From the NCBI GenBank assembly GCA_028386065.3, contig JAKUCV010006617.1:1-64000 (forward strand): DNA of 64,000 nucleotides, read 5' to 3'. Below, piece after piece: positions 55,250 through 64,000 of this stretch. The notes under the pieces were generated by a model that was not told the origin of the DNA, searched no databases, and saw only the letters and a program-made list of their open reading frames with translations. This DNA comes from Turnera subulata (taxonomy: Eukaryota > Streptophyta > Magnoliopsida > Malpighiales > Passifloraceae). The number at the start of each line of letters is the position of its first letter. The first letter of the stretch is position 1. The position numbers and the translations under genes are program-made.

Positions 55250-55502
55250 ACAACTAAATTCTAAATTCTAGATTTTTTAACGTTATATCATAGACCACTA
55301 AACTCTAAATTCCAAAAAACTTCAACTCTAAACTCTAAATCCTAAATTTTAATCTCCAAACCCTAATATCCTAAAATCCTAAACTCTAAACCCTAAAATT
55401 TTGAAATACTAAGCCCTAAATTCTTAACTTTAAAATCTTAAACTCCTAATCGTAAAAACTTAAAATCCTACATCCTAATACCCTAAATCCTAAATTCTAA
55501 AC

Positions 55503-58299
55503 TGAAGCGCCCCGACCCGTATTTACCGTACACAGTAAACACGTGCCGAAACTATTCTTATTGATAGGGAATACTATACAACTCACAAGTATCTTACAAC
55601 AGCAATTCATATAATACATTCGTCACCCATACTCGGGGACCATTATTCAGCAATACACAACTCACATTATATAACTGCAACAGAGAAAAGAGCAAGCAAC
55701 AGCAGCGGAATTATAATACAGCAATATATGCAACAGAACAACAGCGGAAGACTCTATGCACATGCAGCGGGGTATGGATCCGGAGTTAGGTGGAGAAGAA
55801 AGCAGCAGCCATCGAACGTCGTACCTGAACTACGAAGCAACTAAACCTACGGGATGAAACCCCGCAGGCGAGGGGTGAGTCCGAAGTGCTCACCGATGAA
55901 GGATAAACAGTGATACATAATCAACCACAATACTTCCGAAGCAAACACAGGCAATACAACAGAAGGATTCTACTAAAACATAACTGAGCCAAGACCAAAA
56001 GAATGTTTATTATTATACCAATTTTATCTTTCGAGCCCCGTCACTGGACAAGCTAGGGTCGTACCTGGTTATTAACTAATTCCAAATGCCAGGCCAAATC
56101 ACAATCCGGGATCAACATCCCAATCACAACCAATCCGGGATCAACATCCCAATATCAACAAATCCGGGATCAACATCCCAATAACAATATCATCCGAGAT
56201 CAACATCCCCAACAACCAACCAAACCGGCCATGACACCACAGAACTAGCCTTTAACCATCTAGTCGTACCACTACTTTCCACGTGACAATTATATCATCA
56301 TCTCAAATTCAGTCCAGTTTCATTACTCTATCCTCAACTATCCAATTTTCCATTATTTCAAATTATTTCACAGACTCATCTAATCAACAATCTCGTATCA
56401 CTAATTATACACAATCGACAGTTCAACATTATTCTCAGCACAGATTTCATAAATCAATATCACAGCTAACCAACAACAACAACAATATCATAGCAGACAA
56501 ACAGCCAACAATTTTCATCTCAGCAGTTCAATCAAACAACAAATCAAACACAGTATTACGGGCACATATCAAGGGTTATCCATCCTCACCTTAGCCGACT
56601 ATCAAGTTTGGAAATGCCCCACAGACCCTAAGTCCGGTTCCTCAGGTATCCGCTCATTATCAACTCCTATATCAAACAAATAATATGCACACATAAGTGA
56701 TATGCAAATGTCATACTACTACTGTATACCGAAAAATAAATACTATCTCGTCTCAGTTTTTTCCCCAGGTTATTTCTCTATTATCATCATCATTCACCAT
56801 TTATTTCCAGTGTCTAAAATAATACTATAATTATACCTATTCCCGGGTATTATTCCGGTATTTTATTACCTTGATAATACCCTTTCCAAAATTATTCTTC
56901 AAAATAATTATTATCCCTTATATAGTATATTTTCCCCAAAAAATATTATTTTCTACCAATTTTTTTTTATTTTCCAAGTTATTCTAGTGTTATAATTATT
57001 TCCCAAATTTATTTCCATCTCAGAATTAATTTTCTTCCATGATTATAATTTTTTCCAGATTATATTTTCTTTTTCTTTTTTTTTTCTTTCTGGACTGGGC
57101 CAATAGTGCTAGCCCAACCCATTGCATAGGCCCAACCAAACCTCTAAATAGGAGCCTGGTTACAGGCCCATGCGATAGGCCCAGCTACACACGAGCCCAG
57201 CTCCATCCCAAATTCCAAACCCAACACGCCCAGCCCAACCTTTAAGCCCACACTCCCAAGCCCCTCACCTCACTCGGCCCAGGTAGACATCCGGGTCAAC
57301 CCGATCCGGTGTCGTGACCCGGCTGGGTGAAGTGGGTACTCGGCAGCGGGGTTGTCTTCAACCCATGGATGGCTCACCTCGGGTCTCGGCAGGCGGTGGC
57401 AGATGGCGACGCAGCGACACCTCGGCGGCGCGAGGCGACGGCGAAGACGAGTCGGAGATGTTGGCGGCGCACAGGCGAGCGAGGAAGAGGGGTGGAGCTC
57501 CGGGTCGGCAGCGGCGGGTGCGAAAGAGGAGGAGGTGAGGACGGTTGCGGGCGGCTCTGCTCGTGGAGGAGAAGGAGAAGGCGACGCAAGGGAGAGGTGG
57601 CGGTTGCAGGTGGTCGAAGGTGGTGGTGGTGTTGTCGGTGAAGGTGGCCTCGACGGTGTGGGTTCACGGGGAGGAAGAAGAGAGAAAAAAAAATAGAAAG
57701 GAGGGGAAAATGGGGTAAAACGGCGGCGTTTGTGTGCTGGTGTGGTGTGTTGTTTGTTGTTTCTTTTTTTTTCTTTCTTTGTAGGTTTCTAAGTGTATGC
57801 AGGAGATGGGTTTTTGCAGGTGAAGCAAGGTAGAAATGGCTACTGGGTGAGGGCTTGCAGGAGAAGGGATGAAAGCTGTGTGGGTACTGGGATGGCATGA
57901 AGGCACAGGTAAAGTGAAGCACGGGTAGAACACTAGCATTTCACGGGTGGCACAGTCCACTCACAAGCTTCACAGTGGGTGGCGGCTGCCTCGTGCTGTG
58001 CAGCTTGTGAGGCGTGTCCCGTCCGGACCAAAAAATTACTAATATACCCCCTTGACTTTATTTCTGGTCCGATAACTCGGGGTTAATCCTGAATTTTCTG
58101 AAGATTCCTAGACCCGAAAAATTCCAACTTGGTCCGGAAAATCCGCAGAAAAATCCCGAGCGTGGGACAGGGCTCGGTTTCGGAATCCGATGCACGAATT
58201 ACCATAAATTAATTATCCAAGATTAATTTTTAAGGTAAATAACTGTAAAATAAATTTTACGATGACGGTAAAAACGTAAAAATTACTCGAGCTGTTACA
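55503..58299 (-). mobile_element. Long solo LTR (2,797 bp) with TAAAC target duplication
   Basis: The minus strand begins TGTAACAGCTCGAG at 58299 and ends GGGGCGCTTCA at 55503. TAAAC is present at 55498-55502 and 58300-58304. No gag or pol is inside. Length and TGTAAC start are compatible with a chromovirus of the Tekay type, but this is inference. The GC-rich block at 57300-57660 yields long ORFs on both strands without known domains and should not be called a gene. Confidence 0.9.
56101..56215 (+). repeat. Four-copy 27-30-bp tandem repeat inside the long solo LTR
   Basis: Units of AATCCGGGATCAACATCCCA with variable spacers, the fourth carrying CCGAGATC. Each unit is itself a near-palindrome (GGGAT...ATCCC). 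Confidence 0.85.
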
Positions 58300-59787
58300 T
58301 AAACCATAAATTCTAGACCCTAAATCCTAAAATTTTAATTTTAATTTTATTTTTGCATTTTGGACAAAAACCATATATCTTAAAATCTTAATCATAAATC
58401 TTAAACTCTAAATCATAAAATTTTTAAATACTAAATCCTAAATTCTTAACCCAAAAACCTAAAACTTAAAACCTTAAACCCTAAATTCTAATATCGTAAT
58501 TCCTAAATCTAAAATCTTAAATGCTAAACCCTAATATTTAAGAATTATAGTTCAAAATTTATGATTAAGATTTTAAAATTTAAACTTTTAATCCAAAATG
58601 CTAAAATAAAAATAAATTTAAAGTTTTAAGGTTTAGGGTTTAGGATTTAGGATGATAGGGTGTAGGGTTTAAGGTTTTTTTATGATTAGGGGTTTAATAT
58701 TTTTGGGATAAGAATTTAGGATTTAGAGTTTAGTATTTCAAAATTTTGGGATTTAAAGTTTAAGATTTTAGGTTATTAGGGTTTAAAGATTTGATTTAGG
58801 TATTAGAATTTAGGATTTTAAGTTTTTTAGGATTTGGAGTTTAGAGGTTTATGATATGAAGTTAAGGATTTTAGGGTTTAAAGTTAGAGGTTTTAGAGTA
58901 TAAGATTTAATATTTAAAGTTTTAGGGTTTAGAATTTAGGATTTAGTGTTTCAATATTTTAGGATTTAGAGTTTAATGTTTTTGGTTTTTAAGATTTAGG
59001 ATATAAGAATGAGGGTTTAAATTTTTAGAGATTAGAATTTAGGGTTTAGGTTTTAGAGTTTAGGGTTTTAGGATGTATGGTTTAGTGTTTAAGGTTTTTA
59101 AGATTTAAAATTTAGAGATTTATGATATAAAATTGAGAATTTTTAAATTTGGTGTTTTTGGTTTTAGGGTTTAGAGTTTAGAATTTAGAATTTTAAGATT
59201 TAGTATGTTTGGCTTACTACTTCACCTTTTATCCTAAATTTGTAATCCTAAAATCTAATATATATAATAATATGCATTTACAGGTTCGTGTTGCTCCTAT
59301 CTTATTTTTTTTATTATTTCATAAAGGATTAAAATCAAAATTTTAGAAAATTATAGGGACTAAAATAATATTATATATATTTATAAGGACTAAAAGTTCT
59401 TAAATATAACAAAAAAATTGATGGAATCATAGACAGAGACTCAATTGGTGCTCTCCTTAAATGTTATAGGACTTGAATGAGTCGTTTTTCGATTTTAGGA
59501 CTCAAATGAGTTTTCGAAATATGTTATAGGACCTCCGGTGGGGTTATCCCGTTATTATTTTGGGTCTTTGTCCTTTTTTTTATTAGAAAATGAAATTGTC
59601 TATCTCCTCCTCCTATGTATTGGTGGGATTAGATTGGATTGGGATCATAATAAGACCGTAGCGTGGAAAACACAATGTTTGTACCCTTATTAGTGAGATC
59701 ATTAGCTTTTCACCCAAACGACACACTTGAAAGTCGTATCACCACACTTCTGAAAACCACTCGCATTAACGCCTTTTGTTGGAAAAA

Positions 59788-61835
59788 GGATTAAAGACAT
59801 GTTTCATCCTTGTGTTGGGCCTAAACTTGGAATTCATACCTATGTTGGATTTTGACTTCTTTGATGACCTAAACATGTGCTTAATATGGATTATTAATGA
59901 CTAATCATGTTTAGTGAGTAATTATATATTGATTTTGATGATTAACAAACTTGGTTAGATGTTTGCATATATTTGTGTTGACTAACATGCAGCGTAATTT
60001 CTTACAAGAACCACACAAAAACCACGAGACTTGGTTTCTGGAAGAAACCACACTTTACTGTCAACATCAGAAGTGGTCCTGTTGCAAGTTGTTGGTGGCC
60101 CAAGTGGTCCTCACAGGATTAAACCTCAACCCCCAACTACTCCAACTGGCAGAGAAAGTGGTCCATGGCAGAGAAGAAGACCTGCAACACTTATCTCTCA
60201 CCTCCAAGCTCAATTATCAATTGTGGTCCACAGCTATGGTCCCGGATTGCCAAAAATGGAATGTTTTCAAGTAATTGAGTTGCAAAGAGAGTGGACTTCC
60301 TGAAATGAACCCAACATCAGCTAGTGGATTATGGAGTCAACTCTGAAGACTGTTTTGTACCTCAAAGCCATTGGATGATGAGTTGATGGGTACTTAGAGC
60401 CATTGGATGAAGATCTTCCTACCTACTCCCACTTGCTCAAGCTCTATATAAGGAAGAGGAATGCTTCTTGGAAAATCATCCCAGACAATTTGAAAATTGC
60501 TTTGAAGTCTGCAATTGTGCTTACACCTCAGATATTTGTTGAGCTTACACTTGTGTTTATTCTTGTTCTCCAAGTTGTTTCAAAGGGTAGTGTTTTAGGC
60601 AAGACTAGTGTGTAGTTTTGCTGGGATCTCAAATCTAGGATTAGATTTGGGAAAAGATTAGAGTTTAGCCTGGGAAAAACTTGTAAAGGTTAGAGCTTAG
60701 CCTGCAAAAGCTTGTTTCTTGTAAAGGTTAGAGCTTAGCCTGCAAAAGCTTGGTTTCTATAATAGGTTGAGGCTGATCCCGTAAAAGCCTAAGTTAGTGA
60801 GAGTTTTAAATCCTAAAGGAGGGTCCTTTAGGTAGTGGAGGTACTTGGTGAGGGGGAACCACTATAAATCACTACGCCATCATTTCCTCTTTCTGCTCTC
60901 TTATATTTCTGCTTGTCTGTTTTGCGGGTAAGTGGTTTGTGACGAAACCATTTGGTTTGTCTGAAACCAATCCAACCAAACGCGATTAAAGAGGTAGCCT
61001 GATTCACCCCTCCTCCTCCTCCTCTCAGGCCTGTTTGGGCAAACATTCTTTTCATCCCTCTGGTCCCCCTAGTTGGCCTACTTTGATCCCTGTCGCCGAA
61101 ATCCGGTAGAAAATACTGACGTGGCAAGTTTTCCGGAGCCACGTCAGCATATGTGGAATCCACATGTCAAGTCGAACCAATAAATTGAACTGACTAAACC
61201 CGATCGGTTCGCCCACTCAAATCAAACCGATTCGACCCGATCGGTTCGCCTACCCAAAAGACTTATTTTTATTCTTTTTTCCTTTTTTCCTAAAATTTAA
61301 TTTCTTTAAAAACTTTCATTAAATTAAAAATTATTTCAAAACAAAGTAATAATTAAATAATAACTTATAGTGATTTAATTTTTTTAAAACCTTTCATTAA
61401 ATTAAAATTTATTTCAAAAATAAAATAATAACTTACAATAATTAAAAAATAAATTATAAGTTATTATTTAATTAGCATAAGTTATTTTTTTGGAACAAAT
61501 TTTTAATTTAATGAAAAGTTTTAAAGAAATTAATTTTAAGAAAAAAGAAAAGGAAAATATATGGACAAACCGAATTTGCAAAATGGGTTTTTTTGGTGGG
61601 CGAACGGATCGGATCGAGTCGGTTTGATTTGTTAGTTCAACCTGACATGTGGATTCCACATATGTTGACGTGGCATTGGAAACTTGCCACATCAGCATTT
61701 TCCACCGAATTCCGGCAAGAGGGATCAAAGTAGGCCAACTAGGGGAAACAGAGGGATGAATAGAAGGCAAAATCCTACACAGGGATGAATTCTAACTTTA
61801 GCGCGTAACACAGGGATGAAACAAGTCTTTAATCC
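59788..61835. mobile_element. Foldback element interrupted by a Copia solo LTR
   Basis: Left end GGATTAAAGACATGTTTCATC and right end GATGAAACAAGTCTTTAATCC are inverted copies. Arms continue through 'tcatccctctg', 'tagttggcctactttgatcc', 'ccacatgtca' and 'gatcggttcgcc' to an AT-rich centre near 61440. Flanks GTTGGAAAAA (59778-59787) and GTTAGAGAAA (61836-61845) match eight of ten, a possible aged target duplication. No transposase. A half-copy lies at 2836-3125. Confidence 0.75.
59862..61045 (+). mobile_element. Copia (Sirevirus-like) solo LTR, 1,184 bp, with TTCTT target duplication
   Basis: Starts TGATGACCTAAACATG, close to TGTTGGCCTAAACATG at 24963, and ends GGGCAAACA. TTCTT is at 59857-59861 and 61046-61050. 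It contains a TATA-like CTCTATATAAGG (60441-60452) and the repeated 'gagcttagcctg' phrase typical of this LTR family. Removing it rejoins the foldback arm. Confidence 0.9.
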
Positions 61836-61845
61836 GTTAGAGAAA

Positions 61846-62830
61846 TCCCCTACTTTGTGTTGGACTTTTGGAAGGTGTAAGAAATGATTATTATTTTGGT
61901 CGCAACAAGTATATATAGTTACACAAGGACATTTATATATATATATATATCAAATTTATAATACAATTTCACACAAAACTTACACTGACATACCAAAATA
62001 TACACCCCATAAAACGAAATAAGAGCTTAAGTGAGTCAATGAATATGCCCACAAACAAGAATTAAAGCCCAATCTAGGAATGGCCCAAGGCGTTAATAAG
62101 AGCATGGGCAAGGGGGATAGCAAGTTCAGACTTATGCATGTAACGGAAAGCGACGAGAGCCAAAAGGAGGCTAAAAGCAAATACAAGGACCCCAATAGAG
62201 TCAAAGAGAGTGGCACTAAGCGTTTGAACCGCTGCAATTATCAGAGAGTTGAATCCTGAATAGACACATAGCGAGAATGATAAAAGACACGGTTGATGGA
62301 GAAAGGAGTTCGAGCATGCCAAGTTCATATTTTTACCCAAGGAAGATTTAAGATGACATGCCAAAGGAGTAAGCCTATCGGGCTAGTATAAAAGGGTAAG
62401 GAAACCCAAAAGCAAAACACACAATCACACAATACAAACACATATTACTTTTCTTATAGTTTATTTTTCCTTTAAGTTTCTATCTTGCAACCCTTCATTT
62501 TATAATATACTTCTCGCATCTTTTAGCTTAGGAGTAGTTTTAGATTTATAATGGTTGTAATACACACTCTTCGATCAAGGCGAACACGCCCAGCGACCAG
62601 CTCCTGTAAGGCTGCAATGTTTGCTGGTTGATCCCCTTCTGCCCACGACCCATAATATGGTTGGGGGTTAGGCTTGCCCCACTGTACACCCCTTTATCAA
62701 TGTTTTCCGATTGTATACACTCTTATATAATATAAAGTTTCTATTTTTTTTTCCTGCGATAAAGCTTCAATCTTTTGCTAGTCTAAAGCCCAACAAAAGG
62801 ATGCGCAATACTGTTCGCCTGGAATGTCCA
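61846..62830. other. Unassigned region
   Basis: 61946-61956 is an AT dinucleotide run. 62388-62398 (AGTATAAAAGG) is TATA-like on the plus strand. Two overlapping minus-strand ORFs (61980-62364) are hydrophobic, as shifted or AT-rich frames often are, and match nothing I recognise. The block could be part of an LTR but no termini were found. Confidence 0.3.
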
Positions 62831-62836
62831 TCAGTT

Positions 62837-64000
62837 TCAGGTTTGGCGAGAAGTTGGTTGCTTGGTCGGTCCCTTTAAGGCCCAAGAGCAACAAATTTTG
62901 GGGAATAGCTTTTTTAGTGCGTTGGACAGGAGAAGAGCATACAAGGTCGTCTTCGGTACGATGTTATAGACGAGAAAACAAGGGGTAATGAAGGAAGCCC
63001 TCAGGGTCATCCATCGGGACATGTTCAACATAGCCAATGTTGTTGCATTCCTTGATAAAAGAGAGTGGGGCAACTGCATGAACTGGAGGTCGAGAAGTTG
63101 ATACCATATATTTTGGCTTAAAGGAACTCTTAACCTATTTTTCAAGTTGACATGCTCTACAATTGGTTTCAATTTCATACTTCAGCTTAGGTAGCCTTGA
63201 AACCAAATCATTCTTTGATAAATTGGAGATAATTTCAAGATTTGCATGTCCAAGCCTTCCATGCTATAGAGTTGTTGTTTCTGTTCTTACACTAACACAC
63301 TCAATTTCAAGGTTAGCAACATCACTCAAGCAAATAGAATATAGATTTCTAATTTTTTTCCAACAAGCACAACCTGGTCATTGTCGAATATGCTAATAAG
63401 ACACTTTGATGATTCAAAAGTAACTTTAATACCTTTATCACATAGTTGACTAATATTTAGCAGATTGAACTTAAGATTATCTATAAGAAGTACATATTCA
63501 ATAGTTAGATTCAAGCCAATCTTACCAGTACCATGAATCTTTTCTTTTGAACTGTCACCAAAAGTAATTACCTTGGCATTTCGCAATGAGGGATGTAGAT
63601 GGGTCACCAATCATATCTCTTGAACAACCATTGTCAAGTACCCATTCATCCCTTCTTTCCGGTCAAATACTCAGGTTTTAGGTACCCAAACTAACTTGGT
63701 TCCTTCAATGTTAGATTTGCTTCTTCTTGGAATCCAAATATATTTCACATGATTATTTCTTTTCCTATAAGTACAAGATTTAATAGTATGACAAATGTTT
63801 TCACAATAATAGCATGATATGTTAGATCTATGTGAGTGCTCATGATATTTAGGTCTATATGGGGTTCTAGATTCTCTTTGACAAATTTAGCAGGTAGATT
63901 TGGTTCATTGAAAACCATATGAGTTGCTCTTGTTCCACTTTTGTCCAAAGAATGTCTTTGTTGACCTAGCAACACATTTAGAGTTTCTCTTTCTTTTGTA
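62837..64000 (-). mobile_element. Copia gag-protease-integrase fragment (runs off the window)
   Basis: Minus-strand reading gives, in order, a CX2CX4HX4C knuckle (63814-63771: C-YY-C-ENIC-H-TIKS-C), a 'KLVWVPKT' linker, a protease site where DSG reads DNG (about 63640), VLLIDNLKFNLLNISQLCDKG, and a GAG-pre-integrase segment at about 63270-63140 ending CRACQLEK. Stops and shifts break the frame. Below 63135 the sequence is no longer recognisable. It is related to the Copia element at 24963-33451 but diverged and in the opposite direction. Confidence 0.82.

Larger units (their letters stand above)
52726..59552. mobile_element. Foldback / MULE-like element with telomere-like repeat arms, split by two insertions
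   Basis: Terminal inverted repeats of about 290 bp (52726-53015 and 59265-59552) start GGGATAACCC and share 'aggtcctataacat', 'ctcattcaagt' and 'tagtccttataa'. Flanks GTTATTAATT (52716-52725) and GTTATTATTT (59553-59562) match at nine of ten positions; 9-10-bp duplications suit Mutator-like elements. Inside, the arms are degenerate AAACCCTA repeats on the left (53020-53391, 55250-55502, 58305-58550) and the complementary TTTAGGGT form on the right (58600-59220). No transposase was seen. Net size without insertions is about 2.2 kb. Confidence 0.8.

Noticed and set aside
57314..57960. Overlapping 100-180-aa frames on both strands in a GC-rich block
   Set aside because: They lie inside the solo LTR 55503-58299, occur in several frames at once, are rich in Arg/Gly or Pro/Ser/His, and have no known motif.
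52499..59552. A real interstitial telomere or chromosome-fusion site
   Set aside because: The repeats are highly degenerate, occur as inverted arms inside a unit with terminal inverted repeats and a flanking duplication, and are not a continuous TTTAGGG array.
61980..62364. Overlapping minus-strand hydrophobic frames as a membrane protein
   Set aside because: Two frames of the same DNA look equally hydrophobic, there is no known family motif, and the surroundings are repetitive.
1..64000. CRISPR arrays, bacterial-type operons or tRNA genes
   Set aside because: No regularly spaced repeat-spacer structure, no operon layout and no cloverleaf with both A and B boxes was found. The direct repeats seen are minisatellites or LTR-derived.

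Overview
The window looks like nuclear DNA of a flowering plant, probably a eudicot. Evidence: spliced genes with GT-AG introns, a FAR1-type transcription factor, a plant-type L1 LINE with DUF4283-like ORF1, Sirevirus-like Copia elements, Gypsy-type LTRs, a Cassandra-like LTR carrying 5S-derived sequence, and degenerate TTTAGGG-like repeats. Only two host genes look intact. They are a FAR1/FHY3-family gene on the minus strand (coding 20435-23632, seven coding exons, 840 aa predicted) and a histidine-phosphatase (phosphoglycerate-mutase-like) gene on the minus strand (coding 50767-52498, two exons, 442 aa predicted). Nearly all the rest is nested mobile DNA.

Layout. 1-3.5 kb: a partial LTR, a 5S-bearing Cassandra-like LTR, a 247-bp tandem duplication, a p24-like gene fragment and half of a foldback element. 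3.5-9.1 kb: a full-length LINE with a perfect 20-bp target duplication, now inactivated by in-frame stops. 9.3-18.7 kb: stacked LTRs, including one solo LTR with a 5-bp duplication, and the 3' part of a Sirevirus with repeated polypurine tracts. 18.8-19.1 kb: a LINE ORF1 scrap. 20.4-23.9 kb: the FAR1-like gene, followed by a 716-nt assembly gap. 25.0-33.5 kb: a Sirevirus-like Copia element whose 5' LTR holds a solo LTR that itself holds another. 33.5-46.0 kb: a Gypsy element split in its gag by a 10.8-kb, apparently non-coding, minisatellite-rich LTR element, which in turn carries a solo LTR. 47.0-50.2 kb: a 150-bp tandem repeat, a Gypsy gag scrap and a foldback element with a GC-rich core. 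50.8-52.5 kb: the phosphatase-like gene. 52.7-61.8 kb: two more foldback elements, each with a solo LTR inside. 62.8-64.0 kb: a minus-strand Copia gag-protease fragment.

The strongest evidence is structural. Exact or near-exact target-site duplications fix the ends of the LINE and of solo LTRs at 10693-12336, 25371-28940, 36395-38109, 55503-58299 and 59862-61045. They let the order of insertion be read directly. The most unusual objects are the foldback element at 52726-59552, with arms of degenerate telomere-like repeats, sitting about 230 bp upstream of the phosphatase-like start codon, and the large non-coding LTR element at 33885-44681. A single N at 25888 joins two seemingly identical 316-bp copies and is probably a false duplication. 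I found no convincing tRNA gene, CRISPR array or new enzyme system.
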